Shown in pieces: positions 1 to 6,590 of a stretch of 10,467 nt of DNA; position 1 is the stretch's first letter; each line of letters begins with the position of its first letter. The notes under the pieces are model-generated. The model did not search any database, had not been told where the DNA came from, and saw nothing but the letters and a program-made list of their open reading frames with translations. Made by a program: the position numbers and the translations under genes. Source of the DNA: Alistipes sp. (GTDB lineage Bacteria; Bacteroidota; Bacteroidia; Bacteroidales; Rikenellaceae); the NCBI GenBank assembly GCA_031285485.1, contig JAITWC010000049.1, positions 1 through 10,467 of the forward strand, written 5' to 3'.

Positions 1-1
1 C

Positions 2-808
2 ATCTGGCGCGGAAACGCCGAACTCATAGCCAACTACGAAATTCTCGACGGGAAGATACGCTCCGTGGGCCGCGCGCTCGACGAACTCAGGCACCGCGAC
101 AACGCCGTCTACCGATCCCTGTTCGGCGCCGACACACTCACCATTCCCGGGATATACACCGACTATCCGGCCGACAGGTACGCCGACCTCGAAGGCGAAC
201 GGTTCGCGCCGCTCATGGTGGCCGCCAGGAAAAACCTCGACCGCGTGGCACGGCGCCTCTACCTGCAATCGGTCTCGCTCGACCAACTTCAGGAACTCGC
301 CGCCGACAAGGAGCAGATGACCACCGCACTGCCCGCGCTCATACCCGTCAACCCGCACGACATACGCAGCATCGGCCCGTACAACATGAACAGGCTCCAC
401 CCGGTGCTCGGCTACAACAGGCCACACTGGGGGATAGACCTCACGGGACGCCGCGGCACGCCGATCTACGCCGCCGGCGACGGCTTCGTCTCCCACACGG
501 GATGGACGGCAGGCGGACACGGCAACAACATAGTGGTCGACCACGGTTTCGGATACCAGACGCGCTACGCACACCTCGACAAGTCGCTGGTGGCCGACGG
601 ACAGTGGGTCAAACGCGGAGAACAGATCGGCGAGATGGGGGCCACGGGGCTGTCGAGCGGCACACACCTCCACTACGAGGTGATATACCGCGGAAACAGG
701 GTCAATCCCATGAGCTACATACAGGTCAACATGAACCCCGCCGAGTTCGAGGCCATAGTGGAGCGGGTGAACGAGAACGCGATATACGACAACTGGGATG
801 AACAGTGA
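2..808 (+). CDS. M23 family (LytM-type) metallopeptidase, 5' end missing
   Basis: Partial gene: the frame is open to the left edge, so the true start, and probably an N-terminal membrane anchor, lie outside the window. A GTG at 65 is in frame but has no special claim to be the start. The visible product has a charged, probably helical N-terminal part containing 'YRSLFGAD', a segment usual in Bacteroidota M23 proteins, followed by a peptidase_M23 barrel. The zinc and catalytic residues are present: H and D of HWGID (nt 425-439), the histidine of 'RYAHLD' (about nt 560-577), and the HLH pair (nt 665-673). Members of this family cut peptide cross-links of peptidoglycan, acting in the periplasm as enzymes or partners in wall remodelling. 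The next gene is a paralogue in the same orientation. Family assignment is secure; substrate and cellular role are inferred. Confidence 0.9.
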   Translation: MWRGNAELIANYEILDGKIRSVGRALDELRHRDNAVYRSLFGADTLTIPGIYTDYPADRYADLEGERFAPLMVAARKNLDRVARRLYLQSVSLDQLQELAADKEQMTTALPALIPVNPHDIRSIGPYNMNRLHPVLGYNRPHWGIDLTGRRGTPIYAAGDGFVSHTGWTAGGHGNNIVVDHGFGYQTRYAHLDKSLVADGQWVKRGEQIGEMGATGLSSGTHLHYEVIYRGNRVNPMSYIQVNMNPAEFEAIVERVNENAIYDNWDEQ

Positions 809-813
809 CGACA

Positions 814-1749
814 ATGGCTGAACGGGGAGACATATTCCGGCGCGTGGCGGTGCGGGGGCTCGTACACCTGCTGGTGTGGGGCGCAATTGCGGTGAGCTAC
901 TACGTCGTCTTCTCGCTGCTGTTCGACACCGGGCCCGAGCTGAGGCTCCGACGGTCGACGTACAGGGCGGAGCGGGAGTTCGAACTGCTCGACGCACGGT
1001 ACGACAGCCTCATGGAGGTGCTGGCGAACGTGGCAGAGAGAGACCGCGGCGTGTTTCGCGTGCTGTTCGAGAGCGACCCCTACGACTTCGACGGCATAGG
1101 CCAGGGCGAGACGTGGAGGTCTCACGAACGCCTCGCCGCGATGAGCAACCGCGCCCTCGCCGACGGGTTCTTCGCCCGGCTCGACGATTTCGACGCCTCG
1201 GTGGGCAACCTCGACGGCATCTACACCCGCGTGCAGGAGCGCATCGCCGCGATGGGCGACGGGGTGGACAACATACCATCCATCCAACCCATAGTCAACC
1301 ACGACCTGACGCTGCTCACCGCCTCGTTCGGTCTGCGCATCCACCCCTTCTTCCGCACCCTGCGGCCCCACAGCGGGGTCGACTACACCGTGCCCGAGGG
1401 AACGCCCGTGTTCGCCACCGCCGACGGAACAGTGCGCGACGTGGAACGCAGCAACACCGGCTCGGGCCTCCGCGTGGTGATCGATCATCACGGCAACGGC
1501 TACCAAACCACATACAGCCACCTGTCGGCCGGCAGCGTGCGCGTGGCGAGGGGCGAAACCGTGCGCCGTGGCGACATCATTGCCCGAACCGGCAACACCG
1601 GACTCTCGCTCGCACCCCACCTCCACTACGAGGTGTACCACAACGGCATGAGGGTCGACCCGATCCACTATTTCTTTATGGAACTCAATCCCGGCAACTA
1701 CCAGCGCATAGTCCGCGTCGCCGGTTCCGGCATGCAGTCGTTCGACTAA
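814..1749 (+). CDS. M23 family (LytM-type) metallopeptidase, membrane-anchored paralogue
   Basis: Second of two adjacent M23 peptidase genes. I chose the ATG at 814 (311 aa); a GTG at 805 in the same frame would overlap the upstream stop by 4 bp and is a real alternative. One hydrophobic segment (about residues 15-37, rich in V, L, A and Y) predicts an inner-membrane anchor with the rest periplasmic. A charged, probably coiled-coil region follows (about 45-80), then 'FRVLFESDP', matching the first paralogue, then the M23 domain (about 165-285). The active-site set is complete: H186 and D190 in HSGVD, H236 in 'YSHL', and H269/H271 in 'PHLHYEV'. The likely role is peptidoglycan endopeptidase in the periplasm. 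The two genes are separated by 5 bp at most and are surely co-transcribed. Confidence 0.9.
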   Translation: MAERGDIFRRVAVRGLVHLLVWGAIAVSYYVVFSLLFDTGPELRLRRSTYRAEREFELLDARYDSLMEVLANVAERDRGVFRVLFESDPYDFDGIGQGETWRSHERLAAMSNRALADGFFARLDDFDASVGNLDGIYTRVQERIAAMGDGVDNIPSIQPIVNHDLTLLTASFGLRIHPFFRTLRPHSGVDYTVPEGTPVFATADGTVRDVERSNTGSGLRVVIDHHGNGYQTTYSHLSAGSVRVARGETVRRGDIIARTGNTGLSLAPHLHYEVYHNGMRVDPIHYFFMELNPGNYQRIVRVAGSGMQSFD

Positions 1750-1832
1750 CGTAGGCTTTTAAATATCGCCGTGAAAATTTAAAGGGTTTGCAAGAGGGAT
1801 TCACGAAGTAACAAATTAGATTTCAAGGATAT

Positions 1833-1840
1833 TATCTTTG
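1833..1840 (+). promoter_or_regulatory. Bacteroidota -7 promoter element before yggS
   Basis: TATCTTTG fits the Bacteroidota -7 consensus TAnnTTTG exactly and sits in an AT-rich gap after the M23 pair. I find no good -33 TTTG at the usual distance. Only four bases separate this box from the ATG at 1845, so the transcript would have almost no leader. Confidence 0.55.
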
Positions 1841-1844
1841 TGCT

Positions 1845-2522
1845 ATGAGCATTGCGAAAAATATTGCGGCCCTGCGAGCCGCACTTCCCGCCGGGGTGAC
1901 GCTCGTGGCGGTGTCGAAAACACGGCCTGCCGACGACGTGATGGAGGCGTGGCGAGCCGGCCAACTCGACTTCGGCGAGAACCGTCCGCAGGAGATGGCC
2001 GCGAAACAGGCTGCCCTTGCCGCGCTGCCCTCGCCACCCGTCGGCATTCGTTGGCATCAGATCGGCCATCTGCAAACCAACAAGGTGAGGCTCATCATAC
2101 CCTTCGTTGCCATGATCCATTCTGTCGACTCGGCGCGGTTGGCTTGTGAAATCTCGCGGCGGGCCGTTGAGGCGGGCCGTGTTGTGGATGTGCTTTTGGA
2201 GATTCTCGTTGCGCGTGAGGAGAGCAAGGAGGGTTGGGCATGGGATGAACTGTTGGCGTGGCTCGACGGGGGACAATGCCGTTCTCTGGCGGGAGTTCGC
2301 TTTCGCGGGGTGATGGGCGTTGCGACTTTTACCGACGACGAGAGTATGGTGCGCGCAGAGTTCGAAGCCCTCGCCGCGATGCACGCAGAGTTGCGCGAAC
2401 GCTTCTTCGGCGCACAATTCGACACATTATCGATGGGAATGTCCGACGACTACCCCCTCGCCCTCGATGCCGGCTCCACGATGGTTCGCATCGGCAGCAT
2501 GATCTTCGGACGAAGATTTTAA
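1845..2522 (+). CDS. yggS: YggS/PLPBP-family pyridoxal phosphate homeostasis protein
   Basis: A 225-residue product, normal length for the YggS/PROSC (PLPBP) family. These proteins bind pyridoxal 5'-phosphate in an alanine-racemase-like TIM barrel without known enzymatic activity, and help keep free PLP and some amino-acid pools in balance in the cytoplasm. Seen in the sequence: the PLP lysine K25 in 'AVSKT', the 'FGENRPQE' motif, 'WHQIGHLQTNK', 'SVDS', and the C-terminal signature 'SMGMS' followed by 'GSTMVRIGSMIFG', which supplies the phosphate-binding loop. The ATG at 1845 gives the usual N-terminus, and no upstream in-frame start is needed. It is preceded by a 95-bp gap and followed by a long repeat-bearing spacer, so it is probably a single-gene transcript. 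Its first half is more strongly G/C-biased at third positions than parts of the second half (nt 2160-2300). Confidence 0.93.
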   Translation: MSIAKNIAALRAALPAGVTLVAVSKTRPADDVMEAWRAGQLDFGENRPQEMAAKQAALAALPSPPVGIRWHQIGHLQTNKVRLIIPFVAMIHSVDSARLACEISRRAVEAGRVVDVLLEILVAREESKEGWAWDELLAWLDGGQCRSLAGVRFRGVMGVATFTDDESMVRAEFEALAAMHAELRERFFGAQFDTLSMGMSDDYPLALDAGSTMVRIGSMIFGRRF

Positions 2523-2655
2523 CGGTGTTTACGCGAATACCGGCAGGCTGATCGTATAGCCCTTATCGACAAGAAATTAATCGGATTTTGCTCGGACTTA
2601 GGTAATGACTTGTTTCCGTTCCTTGCGGGATTTTGCACGTCAAATAACTCGTGAC
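2523..2655. other. Gene-free spacer after yggS
   Basis: This AT-richer segment contains no convincing gene and no standard terminator. A short near-repeat is visible: 'cggattttgc' near 2581 and 'cgggattttgc' near 2627. It leads directly into the 42-bp tandem repeats. Together with the following elements it makes up the 463 bp between yggS and the xylanase gene. Confidence 0.6.
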
Positions 2656-2851
2656 AAATGGAAGTGTGAGGCATCGGAGTTCCTGTTTAAAGGCCGAGAA
2701 TGGAAGCGCAAGACATCTGAGTTCCTGTCTCAAGGTCGAGAATGGAAGTGCGAGGCGTCGGAGTTCCTGTTTAAAGGCTGAGAATGGAAACGCAAGGCAT
2801 CTGAGTTCCTGTCTCAAGGTTGAGAATGGAAGCGAGAGGTGTCGGAGTTCC
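2656..2851. repeat. Five-copy 42-bp tandem repeat, alternating A-B-A-B-A
   Basis: The start of each unit (ATGGAA) recurs at 2658, 2700, 2742, 2784 and 2826, exactly 42 bp apart; the last copy is cut off near 2851. Units 1 and 3 share 'gttcctgtttaaaggc' and 'tcggag', while units 2 and 4 share 'gttcctgtctcaaggt' and 'tctgag'. The array is therefore two 84-bp A-B dimers plus a half copy, pointing to duplication of a dimer. Because 42 is a multiple of three, frames stay open on both strands: the plus strand gives a 14-residue repeat like 'NGSARHLSSCLKVE' and the minus strand one like 'ELRCLALPFSAFKQ'. Neither has a convincing start signal, so I do not call a gene. There are no unique spacers, so it is not a CRISPR array. 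Confidence 0.93.
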
Positions 2852-2881
2852 ATTCGCACGGATGCGAAACGGCCTCCGAAA

Positions 2882-2912
2882 CTCCGGCCACGGAGGATTT
2901 GTCTGTTTTTTT
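2882..2912 (+). terminator. Possible weak intrinsic terminator
   Basis: A 5-bp stem CTCCG/CGGAG with loop GCCA (2882-2895) is followed ten bases later by seven consecutive T (2906-2912). An alternative 6-bp stem CCTCCG (2873-2878) with CGGAGG (2891-2896) competes. The gap between stem and T run is longer than in classic terminators, so this is tentative. It would end transcription coming from yggS or the repeats before the xylanase promoter. Confidence 0.35.
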
Positions 2913-2922
2913 ATGCACGGCG

Positions 2923-2954
2923 CTTGGATTGTTCGCCGGTATTTGTTATCATTG
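2923..2954 (+). promoter_or_regulatory. Candidate promoter of the xylanase genes
   Basis: TATCATTG (2947-2954) differs by one base from the Bacteroidota -7 consensus TAnnTTTG. CTTG (2923-2926), 20 bp upstream, could serve as the -33 element. Transcription would begin about 25 bp before the ATG at 2986. The spacing is good but both boxes are imperfect. Confidence 0.4.
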
Positions 2955-2985
2955 TGCCTCATTCTAATCCTAAATACAAACACGC

Positions 2986-4062
2986 ATGAAAAAACTAATG
3001 TTTCTCTCCGTCGCCGCGCTCACATCGCTCGGCGTGAGTGCCCAAAGTCAACTCAAAACCCTCCAGGAGGCCTACAAAGACCACTTCTCGATCGGAGTGG
3101 CGATCAGCATGCAGAGCATCATCTCCACCGACCACGCGCTGCAAATCAAGCAGATGTACAACAGCATCACCGCCGAAAACGACTTCAAGCCCGCCATCAC
3201 ACAACCCGAAGAAGGGGTGTGGAACTGGTCGAACGCCGACAACATCGCACGTTTCGCCGCCTCGAACAACATCCCGCTGAGGGGACACACCCTCATCTGG
3301 CACGGTCAGACCGGCCGGTGGATGTTCTACGACGACCGTGGCAGGCTCGTTAAGAAAGAGGTGCTGTTCGAACGCATGCGCACACACATCCACACCGTCG
3401 TGAACCGCTACAAGGGACAGATCTACGCGTGGGACGTGGTCAACGAAGCCATCTCCGACGACCCCAACGCCGAGCACCCCTACCGCAATTCGCTCTACTA
3501 CCAGATCTGCGGCAGCGACGAGTTCATCCGCAAGGCGTTCGAGTTCGCCCGCGAGGCCGATCCCGACGCACTCCTTTTCTACAACGACTACAACGAGTCC
3601 GTGCCCCACAAACGCGACCGGATATACAACATGGTCAAAGAGATGAAGGCCGCCGGCGTGCCCATCGACGGCATCGGAATGCAGGGACACTACAACATCC
3701 ACTCGCCGTCGGAGGCCGACTTCTCCGCAGCCGTGAAACTCTACTCGTCCGTGGTGGACCACATCCACGTCACCGAACTCGACGTGAGGGTCAACCAGGA
3801 GATGGGCGGTCAACTCGAAGGAGGCGCCGGTCAGCAGGCCCTCACGCCCGAACTCGAAGCCGCGCAGGTGGCACAGTACGACATGCTGTTCCGCGTGCTG
3901 CGTGAAAACAGCGCCAAGGTCGACAACGTGACCTTCTGGAACACCGACGACGCACACACATGGCTCGACGGACGCCGCGGCAGCAGCCTCCGCAACTTCC
4001 CCCTGCTGTTCGACGACAACCTCCAGCCCAAGAAAGCTTACTATAAAGTTATAGACTTCTGA
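2986..4062 (+). CDS. Secreted GH10 endo-1,4-beta-xylanase
   Basis: A 358-residue single-domain glycoside hydrolase family 10 protein that cleaves internal beta-1,4 bonds of xylan by a retaining mechanism. Residues 1-19 form a type I signal peptide ending in 'GVSA', with cleavage before Q20. Family landmarks in order: 'TAENDFK' (62-68), 'RGHTLIWH' (99-106), the acid/base E154 in 'WDVVNEAI', 'GIGMQGHYN' (229-237), the nucleophile E264 in 'HVTELDV', and W318 in 'FWNTDDAHTW'. No carbohydrate-binding module or lipobox is present, so the product is expected to be periplasmic or released, not surface-anchored. Length is typical of a bare GH10 catalytic domain. Its stop overlaps the GH8 start by one base (TGATG), implying translational coupling. 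No SusC/SusD genes lie next to it in this window. Confidence 0.95.
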   Translation: MKKLMFLSVAALTSLGVSAQSQLKTLQEAYKDHFSIGVAISMQSIISTDHALQIKQMYNSITAENDFKPAITQPEEGVWNWSNADNIARFAASNNIPLRGHTLIWHGQTGRWMFYDDRGRLVKKEVLFERMRTHIHTVVNRYKGQIYAWDVVNEAISDDPNAEHPYRNSLYYQICGSDEFIRKAFEFAREADPDALLFYNDYNESVPHKRDRIYNMVKEMKAAGVPIDGIGMQGHYNIHSPSEADFSAAVKLYSSVVDHIHVTELDVRVNQEMGGQLEGGAGQQALTPELEAAQVAQYDMLFRVLRENSAKVDNVTFWNTDDAHTWLDGRRGSSLRNFPLLFDDNLQPKKAYYKVIDF

Positions 4063-5384
4063 TGCACGACAGAATGTTGATCATGAAGAGAAATCTCGTT
4101 CACGCCCTTCTGGCGGTGGTCATTGCGACCGCCGCCGGAGCGGGTTGCGCACCGAAAATCAAAACCGCCGCCGACCCCCTTGTGCCCTGGACCCAGGGCG
4201 CGCGCGAAACCGGCAAGTACCGCAACCTGCTCCGGGAGGCGGGCTACACCGACGCCCAGATCAAAGCCAGGATCGACTCCATTTGGTGGGTGATCTACGA
4301 AGGGCCCGACAAAGCCTACGCCGAAGTGGGCCCGGACATGGCCTACATGTCGGACGTGAAGAACAACGACGTCCGAACCGAGGGGATGTCCTACGCGATG
4401 ATGGTGGCCGTGCAGTTCGACAGGAAAGAGATGTTCGACCGGCTGTGGCGCTGGGCGCAAAAGTACATGCAGCACAAGGAAGGCCCGCAGAAAGGTTACT
4501 TCCTTTGGACAGCAAGCACCGACGGCTCCGCCGGACGTGTGTTGCCCGACGGATCGGTGCGCCTGCCCGGGCCCGCGTCCGACGGCGAGCTCTACTTCGT
4601 CACCGCGCTGCTGTTCGCCTCCAACCGCTGGGGCAACGACACCGGTATCGACTACAAGGCCGAGGCGAAGTACATTCTCGACTGCATGTTCGAAAAGAAC
4701 GGCGAGAACGGAATCCACAACATCTTCAACGTCGAGCATAAGCTCATAACCTTCACCCCCGACGGAAACGGATGGCAGTACACCGACGTGTCGTACCACG
4801 TGCCCGCCTTCCTCGAAGTGTGGGCCGAGTTTGCCGACGACGGACGGGCCGACTTCTGGCGCGAGGCCGCCGCAGCGTCGAGGGCATACCTCCACAAAGC
4901 GACGCACCCCGTGACCGGCATCAACCCCGACCTCACCAACTGGGACGGCACGCCCTACGGTAACCGCCTCTTCTTCTACGACTCGTGGCGGGTGCCGATG
5001 AACATCGCGATGGATTACAGCTGGTACAACAAGGACGCCGTCTGGCAGCAGGGTTACGCCAACCGTTTCCAGAAGACGCTGGCCGACCGCTACGGCGTGG
5101 CCAACTATCCCGACCAGTTGGCCCTCAACGGCAGCGAACCCGAATGGTACTTCGGTGCGGGAGGTTTCCACACCCTGCGCCACTCGATAGGTTTCACCGG
5201 CACGATGGCCACCACCGCGATGATGGCCACCGACGGGTTGGGCTGGGAGTTTGTGCACGAATTCATGAAACAGAGCCTCGAACGCTACGAGGACGGTTAC
5301 ATCGACACCTATTACGACGGGCTGATCTCGCTGTTCGCCCTGATGCACCTGAGCGGACAATACCGCATAATCCTTCCCGAGTAA
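4062..5384 (+). CDS. GH8 glycoside hydrolase, probable reducing-end xylose-releasing exo-oligoxylanase, lipoprotein
   Basis: A 440-residue family 8 (alpha/alpha)6-barrel enzyme. Likely catalytic residues are the general acid E107 in 'RTEGMSYAMM' and the base D307 in 'FYDSWRVPMN'. 'ASDGELYFVTALLFASNRW' (172-190) matches the GH8 signature except for E in place of the second Asp. Pairing with GH10 and the overall resemblance point to the Rex group, which removes xylose from the reducing end of xylo-oligosaccharides; endo-xylanase activity is not excluded. Start: the ATG at 4062 overlaps the xylanase stop, but the ATG at 4083 (MKRNLVHALLAVV...) gives a cleaner signal peptide. Either start leads to a cysteine at position 29 (22 from the later start) after 'AAGAG', a somewhat weak lipobox suggesting a lipoprotein. 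The family is certain, the subgroup likely. Confidence 0.9.
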   Translation: MHDRMLIMKRNLVHALLAVVIATAAGAGCAPKIKTAADPLVPWTQGARETGKYRNLLREAGYTDAQIKARIDSIWWVIYEGPDKAYAEVGPDMAYMSDVKNNDVRTEGMSYAMMVAVQFDRKEMFDRLWRWAQKYMQHKEGPQKGYFLWTASTDGSAGRVLPDGSVRLPGPASDGELYFVTALLFASNRWGNDTGIDYKAEAKYILDCMFEKNGENGIHNIFNVEHKLITFTPDGNGWQYTDVSYHVPAFLEVWAEFADDGRADFWREAAAASRAYLHKATHPVTGINPDLTNWDGTPYGNRLFFYDSWRVPMNIAMDYSWYNKDAVWQQGYANRFQKTLADRYGVANYPDQLALNGSEPEWYFGAGGFHTLRHSIGFTGTMATTAMMATDGLGWEFVHEFMKQSLERYEDGYIDTYYDGLISLFALMHLSGQYRIILPE

Positions 5385-5399
5385 GGTCTTTGGTGCACT

Positions 5400-6590
5400 A
5401 TGACACGAAGATATCTGACGTTGCTTGTGGTGGCCGGTGCACTCCTTTTTGGGAGTTGTGCCGGCCGCCGCTCGCAGGTCGACCGCACGGCCGGTGACAC
5501 ATCTTCCGCCACACTTTCGGGCGGCTCATCCGGCGTTTCCGCCACAATTTCCGATTCATCGAACTTAAATCCCCGCCACGCCACCGGTTTCGAGGTGACA
5601 CCCGGCGAAGGCTATCGTCTGTTGACGCTGCACGATCCACAGGAGGAGTCGGGCGGAGTGAGCAGTTTCGCACTCGTTCCGCGCGGCACGTCGCCCGAGT
5701 TGCCCGCCGGAGTGGAGCGGGTGGAAGTTCCGGTGCGCAGTGTGATCTGCATGACCTCGCTGCAACTGTCGAACCTCATTGCGCTCGACCGCACCGACGC
5801 CGTGGTGGGTATCACCTCCACGCGCCACCTGCACAACGCCGACATGCTGGCCCGCATTGCGGAGGGCCGGGCGCGCCGCATCGGTATCGAGGGAAACTTC
5901 GACCCCGAAGTGATCATGGAGATCGATCCCGACCTGATAATCATATCACCCTACAAGCGGGGCGGCTACGACAACCTTCGCCAGGTGGGCATCCCGCTGT
6001 TGCCCCACTTCGGCTATCAGGAGACAACGCCGCTCGGACAGGCCGAGTGGATCAGGTGTGTGGGCGAACTGCTGGGCCAGCGCGCCGTGGCCGACTCCGT
6101 GTTCGCGGGCATTGAGCGGCGGTATGAGGGTCTTCGTGCGCTGGCAGGATCGGTCGAAGGGCCACGACCCACGGTGCTGTCGGGCGAACTGCGCGGCGGC
6201 AACTGGTACGCCGTCGGGGGCGAGAGCTATCTGGCGCGGCTGTTCCGCGACGCCGGGGCCGACTACTTTCTGAGAAACGACACACGTGCGGGCGGCGTCA
6301 CGCTCGACTTCGAGAGCGTCTACGCCGAAGCCTCCGGTGTGCGTTACTGGCGAATACTCAACAGTTTCGAAGGCACGTTTTCCTACGACGCTCTGCGTCG
6401 GGAGGACGCGCGTTACGCCGACTTCAGGGCGTGGCGGGAGCGGGGAATAATTTACTGCAACATGCGCGAGGTGCCGTTCTACGAATCGACCCCGGTCGAG
6501 CCCGACGTGGTGCTGGCCGACTTCATCAAGGTTTTCCACCCGGAGCTGGTGCCCGACCACGAACCGGTGTACTATAAACTTCTGAAATGA
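5400..6590 (+). CDS. ABC importer substrate-binding lipoprotein (iron-chelate/corrinoid type)
   Basis: A 396-residue periplasmic-binding protein of the class with two lobes joined by one long helix (Peripla_BP_2; FhuD/FepB/BtuF relatives). The N-terminus is a lipoprotein signal with lipobox FGSC at C20, then a Ser/Thr/Gly-rich tether to about residue 60. The first lobe holds 'VICMTSLQLSNLIALDRTDAVVG' (from about 114), and 'NFDPEVIMEIDPDLIIIS' is the family's typical end of that lobe. A helical linker follows around 'EWIRCVGELLGQ'. The C-terminal lobe ends with 'VYYKLLK'. The ligand cannot be read from sequence: ferric siderophore, haem or cobalamin are all possible. The gene begins 15 bp after the GH8 stop and overlaps the permease gene by ATGA. 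Confidence 0.88.
   Translation: MTRRYLTLLVVAGALLFGSCAGRRSQVDRTAGDTSSATLSGGSSGVSATISDSSNLNPRHATGFEVTPGEGYRLLTLHDPQEESGGVSSFALVPRGTSPELPAGVERVEVPVRSVICMTSLQLSNLIALDRTDAVVGITSTRHLHNADMLARIAEGRARRIGIEGNFDPEVIMEIDPDLIIISPYKRGGYDNLRQVGIPLLPHFGYQETTPLGQAEWIRCVGELLGQRAVADSVFAGIERRYEGLRALAGSVEGPRPTVLSGELRGGNWYAVGGESYLARLFRDAGADYFLRNDTRAGGVTLDFESVYAEASGVRYWRILNSFEGTFSYDALRREDARYADFRAWRERGIIYCNMREVPFYESTPVEPDVVLADFIKVFHPELVPDHEPVYYKLLK

Noticed and set aside
715..1668. A 317-residue minus-strand frame across the second M23 gene
   Set aside because: Antisense to an intact M23 peptidase with all metal ligands; its composition is typical of a shadow frame.
1758..1783. TTTAAAT/ATTTAAA inverted repeat after the second M23 gene as a terminator
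   Set aside because: The stem is entirely A/T with a 13-base loop and no adequate T tail, so it would be too unstable to terminate.
2656..2851. CRISPR array
   Set aside because: The whole 42-bp unit is conserved; there are no variable spacers and no cas genes nearby.
2995..3957. A 320-residue minus-strand frame opposite the GH10 gene
   Set aside because: It shows no recognisable domain, has biased composition and lies wholly inside the GH10 gene; it is an antisense shadow.
4041..4054. Palindrome CTATAA-AG-TTATAG at the GH10/GH8 junction as an operator
   Set aside because: It falls within the last codons of GH10 (A-Y-Y-K-V-I-D), has no promoter beside it, and is short enough to arise by chance.
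4041..5360. A 439-residue open frame on the minus strand opposite GH8
   Set aside because: The plus strand encodes a clear GH8 enzyme with catalytic motifs. The antisense frame is His/Val/Gly-rich and is a by-product of G/C-biased third positions.
5385..5399. A promoter in the 15-bp gap before the importer operon (GGTCTTTG)
   Set aside because: It lacks the TA of the -7 consensus and no -33 element is evident. It is at best a weak or degenerate site, so I do not list it.
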